Shown here: positions 13,133 through 24,413 of the stretch, in pieces
Layout of the letters: the number at the start of each line of letters is the position of its first letter
Numbering within the stretch: the first letter of the stretch is position 1
Assembly: GCF_019175385.1 (NCBI RefSeq)
Contig: NC_083346.1
Location: 56,449,821 to 56,513,820, forward strand
Length of the DNA: 64,000 nucleotides
Source: Lycium barbarum
Taxonomy: Eukaryota; Streptophyta; Magnoliopsida; Solanales; Solanaceae
Direction: 5' to 3'
Notes under the pieces: generated by a model
Told to the model about the DNA's origin: nothing
The model's database searches: none
What the model saw: only the letters and a program-made list of their open reading frames with translations
Translations under genes and position numbers: made by a program

Positions 13133-13586
13133 GATATGCATACATGAGATGATGATAAGCATAAAAGTAAGTCAGCATGCATTACTTTTCATACGATTCC
13201 TAGCCAGGTACAGTTGCTCCATACTTGATGCTCCCTTATTTTCTTGATGTGTTGTTATTGTTCACGCCTCTCATACACAGTACAACATTCGTACTGACGT
13301 CCGTTGTCTTTGGACGATGTGTTTATGCCCACAGGTAGACAGGGAGGTGAGCTCGATCCAGATTCTTAGGAGCTGTCAGCTGATTGAAAGCACTCTATTG
13401 TTCGGAGGTGCTTATGATTATTCTTTTGGTACATATGTATATTTTGGGCATGACGGAGTCTTGTTCCGTCTACATGTATAGTATGTCAGTAGATGCTCGT
13501 AGATGCGTAGTGTGGGTTAGATGGTCTCATAAGTCTACTACGGTATGCATAAATATATTACATATATTATTTTGATAGTCTACTGA

Positions 13587-13589
<3 letters not shown>

Positions 13590-13642
<53 letters not shown>
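13590..13642. repeat. (TA)26 microsatellite in LTR B
   Basis: An uninterrupted run of about 26 TA units near the 3' end of the LTR. Confidence 0.95.
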
Positions 13643-13644
<2 letters not shown>

Positions 13645-14456
13645 GACTAATTGTGCTTTCCACCGAAAAATGATTGTCATGCGATTATGAATTTGTGAAT
13701 GATAAAGAAGCGTAAATGACTATGATAAGTGAGGGAATAAGGGGTGCTCGGTGGTCAGCCTCGGGTACCCGTCGCGGCCCCCAGCCGGGTCGTGACAGAA
13801 GGTCACTATTGTATATATGTAGATATGTGTAAATTATCTTTTGATAGCCATAGGGCTTATGTATATAAAAGTATTTATGTTCTTCAATGAAAATGATTTT
13901 CTTATGATTATGAGTTTATGAACGAAAAAGGAGGCTTAATGAGTATGATGAGTAGTAGAACGAGCGGTGCTCGGTGGTCAGCCCCAGGTACCCGTCACGG
14001 CCCCTAGCTGGGTCGTGACACTAAGTGAATTTATTAAACAAAATTTAAAGCTTTAAGTCCTTGTTATTTACTCTTACCAACCCTAAATATTTTCCCAAAT
14101 AAATCAAGGTCTATGTCTTTAATCAATGTTTGCAACCATTAATTATGAATGAAGAATGAAGAATAAATAAACCCTAACAATCCATTTTGTGTATATCAAT
14201 CACAAACCCCAATCACAAAACACCCATCATTTGGGTTCACAACCCTAGTAAGGAAATTTAGCTACTTATAGAAGAAGAACAACAACAACAATAATAATAA
14301 AGAATTGCGATCATAACGCTTACGAATGATTGATTGGAATTGAAGAGAACTAATTACAATTGTTTGTAATCCCAAAAGACTTCAAAAACTATGAGTATTC
14401 AATGCTTAAAGAAATAAAACTGAAATCTGGTGAATAGTAGCCTACAAGAAACCTAC

Positions 14457-14800
14457 ATCAGGTATTTATAAAAGTCTAAATTGTGCAAAATACGCTTGAC
14501 AAAATTGCCCCCGACGGACCAATGTACGGTCCGTAAAATCTGAAATAGTCTCCATACAATCTTCTTCTGTCGCCCATATATACGTTCCAATTTTAGGGAC
14601 CGTAAATATTATATGGTCCGTACAATCTTCTTTCCTTTGAGACTTTGCTAGAACCAATCTACGGTGGGATTTACGGACTGTAAATAATGTACGGTCCATG
14701 CTTTTGCCTTGACTTCCTCCTTCATGTCTGAGACCTTTCTGTCCGGGATCTACGGTTGAATTGACGGACCGTAAGTATTATACGGTCCGTATTTTGCTCC
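14457..14800 (-). promoter_or_regulatory. dyad cluster and TATA region of the Athila LTR
   Basis: On the minus strand, TACGGTCCGTA-type dyads occur from about 14800 to 14515, after which CTTTTATAAATACC (14474-14461) is a good TATA box. This is the same order, dyads then TATA, as in the unrelated chromovirus LTRs A, B and 61312-63746. Confidence 0.6.
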
Positions 14801-14989
14801 GTAAAAATCAAGCTTCAGTTATTTTTCTTTCTTTAACATCCTTTTAACCCATTTCCACAACTTGCTCCCAAAATACGTTAAATACCTGCAACATATCACA
14901 AACACATCAAAAAGACCAAGACTCGCTCAAAAACAAGTAAAACTTATAGCCAAAACGCAACGAATGTGCCATAATTTCACGGCACATCA

Positions 14990-15998
14990 GCAGCCTAGGT
15001 GGCCGTCCTGAATATCATGGGTGAGAATCCCTCTGGAACTTTCTCTGCTGCTAAGACCTTGCCCTCTTATGTTGCTGGCCTCCCTCAACCCTCAAAGTAG
15101 CCCTTTGCAACCTTTTACGCTTGTCGAGATTCTATACGAAAGCCTGGGTCCGGGCAATAGCCATATTATCTAGCAAGGACGCGGTAGTAGAAGCTCCAAC
15201 TAGGCGCGAATCCAACCCTTCTACAAACCGGTGCACCCTGGATCTCATGGTGTCAACTATGGTAGGCGCATATCTTGTCAGAGAATCAAAGCGAATGTTG
15301 TACTCTCTCACGCTCATATTTCCTTGCCTGAGGTTCAGAAACTAATCTACCCTAGCCTCGGATCTCCAATGGCAAGTAATGCTAAAAAAAGGTTGTAGAA
15401 AACTTTTCCCAATCTGGTGGAGTTGCATTCAACCCCCTGGATCTCTTCTATGAAAATCGCTGTGTCATACAGCCTGAAGACTGCCAGCTCTACCATTTCT
15501 ACCTTTGTGGCATGCATAACAGTAAAGATACACTGCAGCTAGACGTTTGTCCACAAACAAAACAAAAACAAAGTAGGTTTTTAGTAGTAGTTCATGAGAC
15601 CTCGAATTCTTAGTCTATGAAGTTCTCGTATCCTCATCTGAGCTAGACTCCGTAAACATTGGAGGTCTTAAAGCCACAAACTCTCTAATTCTTGAGCTTC
15701 CTAGACCCTCAATACCCCAAGCTCCTGCTCCTGCTCCTACTCGACGATGGGTGGTAACTATTTGTTTCAGTATATGTACCGCACTCCTGAGGTCCTGGTC
15801 AGATGGAACTAGAGAAGGGACTGGTGGTGATGCATCACCCTGAGGATCCTCTGGAGGTGGAGGAGTCATAGATGTGGGTGAGGGTGTCTCTCCTTGGGCC
15901 TTAGAATGGCCCTTACAATCATGTAACCCTCTACTCGCACCCTCGTACCCCACAATCTTGGTCTTTCCGTCAGCAATAGATTTCTTTGGTTCCGGCAT
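14990..15998 (-). pseudogene. gag of a second chromovirus, broken by the Athila insertion
   Basis: The ATG at 15998 begins MPEPKKSIADGKTK. The N-terminal part runs to 15615 (PPPPEDPQGDASPPVP, then VALRPPMFTESSSDEDTR). The conserved gag core reads NLRQGNMSVREYNIRFDSL and RVHRFVEGLDSRLVG at 15350-15132. Between them lie stops and frameshifts. The frame is cut at 14989/14990 by the Athila LTR. The family is the chromovirus gag with the MSVREY...FDSLARYAP signature that is common in Solanaceae. Confidence 0.85.
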
Positions 15999-16201
15999 CT
16001 CTGTACCCACATCAAAATGCAAGTTGACTCTAACACTTATAACTCATCTAGCACGATTTAGATCAAACATAAAGGTAACTAACTCTTAAATGCCTTGTAG
16101 CTTCCAGCTTATAAAATGTGATGCACAATACACTTACAAATAAGACTCTACTAGACACGGTTTGTAGACTTTCTAGGACAGACCTACTCTGATACCAAGT
16201 T
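15999..16201 (-). other. 5' leader and primer binding site of the second chromovirus
   Basis: Next to the LTR, the minus strand reads AACTTGGTATCAGAGTAGG (about 16201-16183), which fits the initiator tRNA-Met primer site TGGTATCAGAGC with one change. The rest is the untranslated leader. It keeps a weaker version of the CTTAT...ATAAG stem found in the other chromovirus leaders. Confidence 0.8.
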
Positions 16202-17882
16202 TGTCACACCCCAGCTCTAGAGGGGTGGGACGGGCACCCGGTGCCTTACTTGATCGAGCGAACCAATTGTAACTCAACTCCTGGATGAAATTAAGCATAT
16301 GTAGGCCTGTAAGGCCAACTTGAAACTTAGAAAATACCAACAAGGAAAAGAAGGCCAAACTCTACATAATTTGTAATGAAATCACTCCCAAAAGACATAC
16401 ATACATAGGGGCCGGCAAGGCCTCTAACTATCATCTGTACATAACAAAATGAGTCTACAAGCCCCTACGATGGGGTTGTACTTTGGTCGGGATGACGGCT
16501 ACTCTAAAGGAAGTGGAGCTAACCAACTCAGCTGTTACTTGGCAACTACTCCTAGGGTCTATTAGCCTGCCTGTCAAGTAACATGAAACACAACGTCCCC
16601 AAGCAAAGGGACGTCAGTATGAGATAATGTACCCAGAATGTAAGGCAGCTAAACAAGTGAAAACTGAAACTGAATAGAAACTATAAGCTCTGAAGATACT
16701 TATCTAGTCTTGCTCTTTCTTGTATGATAATATAATGCAATACATTATTGTAACTGCCCGGCCACATAAGGCTCGGTGTGAATGTCTACCCTGCCATGAA
16801 GGCACAGTGTCAATATCTGCCCGGCAATGAAGGCACAGTGTAACTATCTGCCCGGCCATATAGGCATAGTGTAATTCAATATATATATATAGAAAAGGAG
16901 AGAGAAAGAGTTATAAGCTCGTGTCTATCCTCTCTTCTTACTTAACAAACAACAACCAGTAAACAAAGAAGGGTAGAAAATGCTCCAGACGAGGGACAGC
17001 CAAGACTCAACTCTATAATAGGGACATGAATACGATAGGACACTTTCCATTATCATTTTTCTTCAGTAGCTTCTTTCTGGAAAACTTGCGCTAGAACTAG
17101 ATCGTGTTTAAAATGAAATAGATAGCCTTAACATACCTTCCATCACGTTGCTCAACAACAACAAGAAGCTCAACTGGCATGCCACCTTAATCTTATACAA
17201 ACGGGAATCAGCCCGCTCTATCTGAGCTTTCAAGAAACAAGAAACTTAGTCTTTGAGAGAGAAAGAGATCCGTTTTGAGTACGTTGTTGCTGGTAACGTT
17301 CTCAGAAATGTGAGCATCCAAAGTATATGTTGCATCTAACGTTTGTTTTGCTTGCTCAACCAAAAGACTTGTTGATCAAGTGCCAAAACATCTTCACTTA
17401 TCTAAGAAAAGTTGCTGCCTATATTTGTTAAACTTATCTAAAAAGAAATCTCATTATGACTTAATTGATTGATTGTGGTCTCACGTATTCACCACTTTTT
17501 TTTATTATTAAAAACCAAGCTTGGCTATAGATAAGCCACAGTTGATGCATATAGCATTAACATGAGTCATAAGTTGGCTCAGTTTCATGACCACACGTGT
17601 AATAAGCAATTAAAGCATTTGTCCCCCCACTAATTCAACAATTAGATCATATTTCTCCCACTTTAATTTATTCTTGATCTCAAATTGTTTACATACAAAA
17701 ACAATTATTATTTTTAAACACATTTCATTCACTCATTTTCATAATCTTGTGTTATAGCACTAATCCATAGCTACTTAATTCTCCGGGCTCAGGTCTACTA
17801 ATATATGTCGAGCGGCTCAAACCATAGCCCGAAAGTATGGGGTATTATAGACACAATCTAACATAAAGTACGGGACGTAACA
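16202..17882 (-). mobile_element. 5' LTR of the second chromovirus (1.68 kb)
   Basis: The plus strand reads TGTCACACCCC at 16202 to GGGACGTAACA at 17882, so the minus strand runs TGTTACGTCCC...GGGGTGTGACA with TG/CA ends. The PBS adjoins 16202. The other side lands inside the gag frame of chromovirus D, so this element inserted there. A small minisatellite at 16747-16875 lies within it. Confidence 0.88.
16747..16875 (-). repeat. minisatellite in the second chromovirus LTR
   Basis: Four units of about 28-35 bp follow the pattern CTGCCCGGCCA, AAGGCAC, AGTGTAAC. CCGGCCA/AAGGC arms recur in LTR minisatellites of the other families here. Confidence 0.75.
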
Positions 17883-18412
17883 GCCCAAGTCCAATCACAA
17901 ATCGGTGCACCTGATCCTCCATCTCAACTATAATCGTGGAAGCATACCTGGCTAGTGAGTTAAAGAGAAGAATGTACTCCCGCACACTCATATTCCCCTG
18001 GCGTAAATTCAGAAATCTATCAACACAAGCTCGTCGGGCCTCCGCTGGAGGTGCATTTGCCCCTCTAGACAACTCTCAGGTCTCATATGTCTGGACAGCA
18101 GCATCTCGCAAACGGTAAGAAGCTAACTCTACTGACTCAGTGTCAGAAGAATGTATTACCCTCAATATCCTCATAATCCAATCTATAAAATTATATGGGT
18201 CCTCATCTAGTTTTGATCCAAAGAATACTGGAGGATCCAAATTAATAAAATCTCAAACCCCGGCACGAACAGCCCTGTCAACATAACCAGTACCCATACC
18301 CAGTAGTTGAGCCTAAGCGGTCACTAACTGAGTCAATAACCGAAGAGCATCTTGCATCTCCAAACCTGATGCATCATGTGGAGGAACTTGGGGTACTGTA
18401 GCTGTAACGGTT
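17883..18412 (-). pseudogene. gag core of chromovirus D, with in-frame stops
   Basis: One minus-strand frame reads through the whole stretch: VPPHDASGLEMQDALRLL, GYVDRAVRAGV, DPPVFFGSKLDEDPYNF, ARRACVDRFLNLRQGNMSV and REYILLFNSLARYAS, up to the LTR at 17882. Three in-frame stops are present. It has the same architecture as the gag at 14990-15998 but is clearly a different copy. It continues logically from the leader at 26271-26482, from which it is separated by the LTR at 18413-26270. Confidence 0.85.
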
Positions 18413-20999
18413 CGCTTTTTACTCGGGTTAAGGAATAAAAGCTACTACGAGCTCGTTGATGCTCTTTCGAACTTTGTTTTTGAAAAGATTCGCCACCTAA
18501 TTGTTAGGAAATTAGGAAAATCGGGGGTGAAGGGTTTATTCAAATACAGTAAAAAAACCTTCGTAATCTAAAGTTCTAGGTAAGGGTTCTAATGATCCCC
18601 TGGAAAAGGTGTTAGGCACCCCAGTATTAAGGATCCGTACTATACGGTTGACCTTCGAATTCCAATGTATGAGTATTTGCATGAACTGCTTATTTAGTAT
18701 TTATTTTCCCGCATTTTAGAAAACGGTCATTTTGGTAGGTTTGCATATCATTTAAGAAAAAGTTTGAATATATCTCCTTTATATGTAGGGTATCGTAGTT
18801 TTTGGATTTATAATATCCGAGTATAAGTAATCCCCCCTTTATGTATAAGGAGTATATTTTGTTTATAAATATAGTATAGGGAAAACACTTTTGATTTTCA
18901 CGTTTGTTCATGCCATACTCATATTTTGGTTCGGGTTAGTCTGCTTTAGTATGTCTCGGTCTCATCCGGAACTTTGTATATTACGAAGGTTTAACTTTTA
19001 CAAAGGGCGTTTTTATACTTAAAAGGGTGTATATTTTTTTTATTTGAAACTCATCTCTTTTGGTCTTTTATTCTCCCAATTTTGATAAAATAAAGCCCAA
19101 GTCTACTTTTGGTCTCAAATATTTACCCAGTTTTTGGTTCAAAATATGCCTGTTCCAGTTCAAAAATGAATTTAGAGTAGCTAAAAGTTTTGGGTACTTG
19201 AAAATTTACAAGTGTTGATGTGAACTCAAGTATTTATTTGAAAAAAAAAAGAATTTTATGAGCCCTGGCCCAAAATCCTGCTTATTTAAATCTGCGAACA
19301 GAGTTTCCTCTCAAGACTGAAACTATGTAATTTTATTTTAAGGAAAATTAGACTGGTAAATTGCTAAATTGAGTGACGAATTCTGAACTTTGAAAAATGT
19401 AAGTTTTGTAAAGATCAGGCAGCATGTCTGCCATTTTTATCTTAGGTTTAAAAAAGGCATTTTTTTTTTACCCGTTAGTACTTGAAAACTATTTGTAAAA
19501 ATCCATTTTTTGATACTTAGTTTTGAAATGTTGAATTAGATTGCGGTTTTGAAAAATCCGTTTGGGGACCTAAAGTCATCTAAATGGCATATGAACTGTT
19601 ACCCTAAGACGGCTAGTTCAAATCATAAAGATTCCACTATAGTATGAGTTTGTACACATTTACAAATACATCAAATCAAGTAAATGAATAATCATGGGCA
19701 TAAAAAGAAAAAGAAGAGAGGTAGACTAGGGGTGTATCAAGCCTCTAGTTGGCCATTTTCACCCATAGCTGGGTCTTCTGCGTGCCTCGCTATTTATCTT
19801 CGCTGACTCGATTGTCTCCTTTTTTTTTAAAATAAAAGTCTTATTTGGGCCTTTGGTCCAACAGGTAGGCTGCCTAGATGGTCATGCAAGTGAAGAGAAG
19901 AAAGAGGGAACCCGGTTAGTTTATAATTGCTGCACTTATCACACTAATAATTAAATCAAACATGTACACATAATAAAAAATAAAGCATATAACTCCTGCA
20001 CTTATCCCATCCTTGTCTTTAAACTGGATAATTTGTTGATTAGAGACTTCAAATGGCATGGGGATTGGGTCCTTGCCCCGTATTACCGATGTCGCACAAG
20101 TTCCAAGGGGTTTCTGAGAACCCCAGACATGGCTAACACCAGGAAAGGCTTGGACAACCCCAAACTACCATGGTCCATCTCAAAATAACATGTCCAAAAT
20201 GGGATAAGGGAGTGCACAGAGCTCAGAAACTCAAGATATTTCAAATGACAACAGCAAACATTAAACATTCAAAAGAGTACCGAACATATAGGATTTCCAG
20301 AAAGGAAAGAGGAGATGGCCTATTAGAATGGCACACATATATTGGGCATAAAACTGAGTCCACAACCTAAGCAGGTCTGGTCATGAGTGTTAAACAAAGC
20401 AAATTACTCAAAATAGCAAGGATGATGGTGTACAGTCAGATCTTAGCTTGAGAAAGCAGTTCAGCATTTCTATTTTTTAAGTGTAGGAGAAGAAGAAAAA
20501 AAAGCACAAAGTCACAAATGGGAGAAACAGCAGCCCAATGTCACTGGAGGTACAACGAACATGGCACTCAATAAAACAACCCATAGAGTAATAGAATTAG
20601 AATAATTTACAATGGTTCCGATGATGTGAAATAGAATGAGAAGGTGTGTGATCCAAAGAGTTCAAGTTTCAGGACTGAGACAACATACAACGTACAATAC
20701 AAGATCAATATTTGGTCCATGAAAGTTGTATCTCATTTGTAGCGACAGAGGAAAAGAAGAGAACCCCCCTCATGGTTACAACATTGACTAGAGTGACAAA
20801 TATCTTACATATAGATGCTGATTCTTTTCAAAGGATTCATTATGAGTCATTTGCAATCAATTTCCATCAAATCAGTCAAATTTTAACACATGTTACCCCG
20901 TTTGCTCATTGGGATAGGAATCATCCCAGTTTAGAAATTAAAAAAAAAACAAGATATCAGACCCATTTTAAACACATACAGGCTGCAATAGTCAACTAG

Positions 21000-21201
21000 G
21001 AGCCCATTTAGATTGGCTTATAAGTTGCTGTTAAGCTGTTTTCAGCTTTTTTGAGTGTTTGGCTGGCCAGCTTATAAGCCATTTTGTGCTTAAAATAAGC
21101 TCAAAAAAATAATTGGGTCCGTTTGGCTTAGCTTATCTAAAGCAACTTATAAGCTATTTTCAGCTTATAAGCTGCTTTTTTAAGCCCATCCAAATAGGCT
21201 C
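21000..21201. mobile_element. MITE with 21-bp terminal inverted repeats
   Basis: It starts GAGCCCATTTAGATTGGCTT, and the reverse complement of its end starts GAGCCTATTTGGATGGGCTT. The flanks are TAG on both sides (20997-20999, 21202-21204), a possible 3-bp target duplication pointing to PIF/Harbinger. The interior repeats GCTTATAAGC palindromes. Confidence 0.8.
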
Positions 21202-21843
21202 TAGCATGATATGGACTCAAACCTGTGAACTATGAACTCCATGGATTTAACACTGTTGTAATGCAGGGCATCAACATGATAAAAATTATAATTATCTTAC
21301 AATGTCCTAGATTAATAAATACATTACAAACAAAATAGAGATTAAGAGGATTTCCATAACTTAACACATAGATAGGTGATCACATGCAGGAAAAACAAGG
21401 GAAACATAAAATCAAGACCATGCTTCTAGAGTCAGTTTCAATCCTATATCAGACCTATAGAGGTTGGTTGATCCATTTGGCACATAAACATACAAAACAT
21501 TATTAAAATGAGTAGGCAGTAGGTTTCGTGAACTTGTAGATTCATAGAGTACCAAATACCATCCCAAGATATGTTATAGGCACAGGTTAAGGCACTACTT
21601 ATTGCATAATGCTGAAACAAGAGCTAAATGGAAACCATACAGTCATACTATTAGGGCCAACTGCAGCTACTACTATCAACACAACAAAATGAATGATGCA
21701 TGCCGATCAGGATTCAAACAAGAAAGCATTGTAGTGATCTATAGAACCAAACCATCAGAACTGAACTATCAATTAGATACTACATATACTGCATAATTCA
21801 ATTGAACCACTCGGCATTTATATAGGATGAAACACACTAATCC

Positions 21844-22608
21844 TGTCACGACCCGACTAGGAGGCCGCGACGAGTACCCGGTGCTATCCCGCCCGGGCAC
21901 CCCTAGACATACTTTCACATGACATCTAGGTGAGCCACATAGTAAACATACATTTCTATTCATCCATCATACTAGTCCCGTTGGACAACAACATCTTTAT
22001 ATCATCATAGGCATCTATGCCACATCACTGTACATGGGTCGACGAGGCCAACAAAATGATATACAAAATATAGGCCAACAAGGCCAGACATATCTAACCA
22101 TATACAAATGTCTACGAGCCTCTAAGAAGAGTATAACATATCACATGAGCGGGACAAGACCCCGCTATGCCCATAATTATATACACAAAAGAATAAGTAC
22201 CCAAAAGGTATGGCTCCGAATGAACTGGAGCTCTGCTATGTAGTCCTTGAGAATGGAGCTATAAATCAGGTCTGTCTCTCTGTGCACCTGCGGGCATGAC
22301 GCAGTGTCCACAAACAAAAGGAAATCAGTACGAAGAATGTACTGAGTATGTAAAGCATGATCAACAACAATATAGAAGCATGATATACAACATATGAGAC
22401 AACATAAGGTGGGAGATAATAATATCGTCGTCGTGGCACTTACTTGCTTTCCACTAGGACATTCCATTTCTATTGCGTATCCGTGTACATATATCCATAT
22501 CCGTACTTAATTACCTTCACATTCATTTTCGTATTCGTATTCATTGTTTCCATTCATATTCATATTCATAACATACTCGTACTCATATTGATGTCATATA
22601 CTTAGCAT

Positions 22609-22645
<37 letters not shown>

Positions 22646-24413
22646 GCATGCCCGACCATGAAGGTTTGGTGTTTCATACATACTTGGCCAGTCAAGGCTC
22701 AAGGTCATACATACCTGGCCCTACCAAGGCATCAGGGTTATTCGTACCTTCTGCAGAGGTGGGCGCGCATTACGTAATCATATACATACTCTATACATAT
22801 TCATATACATATATTCTTACCCGGCATCATAAGCTCGGGGTCTTATTATAGCCCTTCATAGGCACACATACATATAGTATAATAGCTCATAAGCATCTTT
22901 AGCATCATATCATTCTCATCATTATTACTATCATTATCACTATCATCGTCATTATGATACCATCTACCTTATGGGCCTACTCGTCACATGAGGGACTTGG
23001 TACAATCGTAGCATTATCAAGCATCATGAGCTTACTAGCTCGGAGGATCAAATCATTTAAAGGAATCATAGTCTTAAGGAAGGTTTAGACGCTTGGCCAA
23101 AGAACCATGCCTTATGAAAGAAGGGTTGGCCTTACATACCTTTTCGCTGAACTATTCTACACTTGCACGTACTCCTCCGATGCTCACGTTTCTACCTTCA
23201 TTAAGGTCATACTATCATTAGAATAGATAACTAGCACACATGGCTAAAGCCAGAGAAAATCGGATAGCATCTCCTTTATTTATACAACATTTGTACATAT
23301 AATAATTCAACTCCCAAACGTCAACAATACATTCATAATATCATAACAATATCCATTAGTCGTCCACATTATCCACATTATCTAGATTTCTCAATTTGCT
23401 CCTAATTCACCCATATTCATGGTCATAACTCCCGACCTCGTCCATTCATATACAATGTTTATTTCATGATCTTAACGTCGTTTATAACACATTCATCTCA
23501 CAACACAACAACAATCATGATTCAATTCAAAATATTTCTCAAAATGTCACTATTCATCATTCATGACCCATTTTGCTACACTCTTCTAATGACCAAGCAT
23601 TTCAACTCTCAAATACCTTAAACAACATATAAATATCATGAATCTTACCTTAGATATTGTAGGAACAAGCTCTAGTTGATAACACTCCACTTTGAGCAAA
23701 ATCCTAATTTTCCTCCATTTGGATTTCTTGACTTGGATGATCCTTAATGGGTTTTCTTACACTTGATTCACTTGATTAGTGTTGTTGATGACTAATAATC
23801 CTTGAAAACTTGTATAATAAATGTAGAGAGATGTTTTAGAGAGAAGGGGTGTGATGTAGAAATGAAATGAAATAACCTTGGTCCCTTACATTTATTGAGC
23901 AAAATCTGTCCCGACCAATTATACGGACCAACATACGGTCCGTATAAAATCTACTGACCATATGTTCTGGCCGTATGTTTGGTCCATAGAGTTTGGACAA
24001 TCTGGGTTGATTATACGGTCCCAAACATACGGACCGTATAAATTATACGGCCAGTATGTTTGGCCGTATAATCCCCAGTGATTCCGAAGTTTGTTCCGTC
24101 GATTCTTTTGACCTCCAATCCTTATGGGACCTTCTTAACACTTGTTCAACACTTCAATACCAATCCAAGGGACGTTATCACTCTTCTCCAAGACATCATT
24201 AAGTTCTCGCTAACTCGTTACTCGTATTTCCTTTCCGTTACTTATCAAATACTTTGCCTTCTCTTGGCAACCCTCTTCCCCCATCTCTAACATCTTTGAA
24301 CCCTCATCTAGAATCACCGAATGTCATCGCTCGCTCACGAAGACATCGTGTACTCATACTCCTCACTAGTTCATTCACTTGCGTACCAACGGAAGATTTT
24401 CCGAGGTGTAACA
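21844..24413 (-). mobile_element. solo LTR C (2.57 kb) with perfect TSD
   Basis: The plus strand reads TGTCACGACCCGACTAGG at 21844 to TTTTCCGAGGTGTAACA at 24413. It is flanked by the 5-bp duplication AATCC at 21839-21843 and 24414-24418. It is the same family as LTRs A, B and 61312-63746 in opposite orientation. Its dyad block (about 24080-23925 on the minus strand) uses the form ATACGGACCGTATAA, as in 61312-63746, so these two form a subfamily. A (TA)n run lies at about 22621-22644. Confidence 0.92.
23920..24082 (-). promoter_or_regulatory. dyad cluster of LTR C
   Basis: Copies of TACGGACCGTATA and GGCCGTATGTTTGG-type sites alternate here, ending near an AT-rich CAATAAATG candidate (about 23893 on the minus strand). 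The arrangement matches the block at 61645-61805. Confidence 0.55.

Larger units (their letters stand above)
11354..13797 (+). mobile_element. solo LTR B (2.44 kb) nested in LTR A
   Basis: It begins TGTTACACCTCGAAAA and ends GGGTCGTGACA. The flanking 5-mers are CAAGG (11349-11353) and GAAGG (13798-13802), a target duplication with one mismatch. Removing it rejoins LTR A where its relative at 61312 reads TGGTCTCACAATGTTACTATTG. It carries the same dyad cluster (about 11510-11765) and an AT-rich TATA candidate near 11805. It is closely related to LTR A, so the same subfamily inserted twice. Confidence 0.9.
8853..14020 (+). mobile_element. solo LTR A (chromovirus type, about 2.7 kb) with perfect TSD, split by solo LTR B
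   Basis: It starts TGTTACACCTCGG and ends GGGTCGTGACA. It is flanked by the 5-bp target duplication CTAAG at 8848-8852 and 14021-14025. The two parts are 8853-11353 and 13803-14020. The same family has a PBS and gag start attached at 61312-64000, so the lineage is a Ty3/gypsy chromovirus. A dyad cluster lies at about 8997-9265, followed by GTATAAGGG at 9308. No internal region is present, so it is a recombination-derived solo LTR. Confidence 0.92.
1..14989 (-). mobile_element. Athila-like Ty3/gypsy retrotransposon, incomplete, with nested solo LTRs
   Basis: On the minus strand the order is LTR (14989 to 8408), primer binding site, gag, protease, reverse transcriptase, RNase H, integrase, a long non-coding stretch with dyad repeats, then an extra ORF reaching the window edge. 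The 3' LTR is not in the window. The PBS type (TGGCGC...TGCC), the FMDD reverse transcriptase and the spacer after pol with a further ORF fit the Athila lineage. Every coding block carries stops or frameshifts, so the copy is dead. It sits inside the gag of another chromovirus (boundary at 14989/14990). Confidence 0.85.
8408..14989 (-). mobile_element. 5' LTR of the Athila-like element (about 1.4 kb after removing a nested insertion)
   Basis: The plus strand begins TGATACACTC at 8408 and ends CGGCACATCA at 14989, so the minus-strand LTR runs TGATGTGCCG...GAGTGTATCA with TG/CA ends. The PBS lies directly next to 8408. The LTR is interrupted by the solo LTR at 8853-14020. Its presumed promoter lies at 14800-14457 on the minus strand: ACGGNCCGT dyads followed by CTTTTATAAATACC at 14474-14461. 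The outer border lands inside a gag reading frame. Confidence 0.85.
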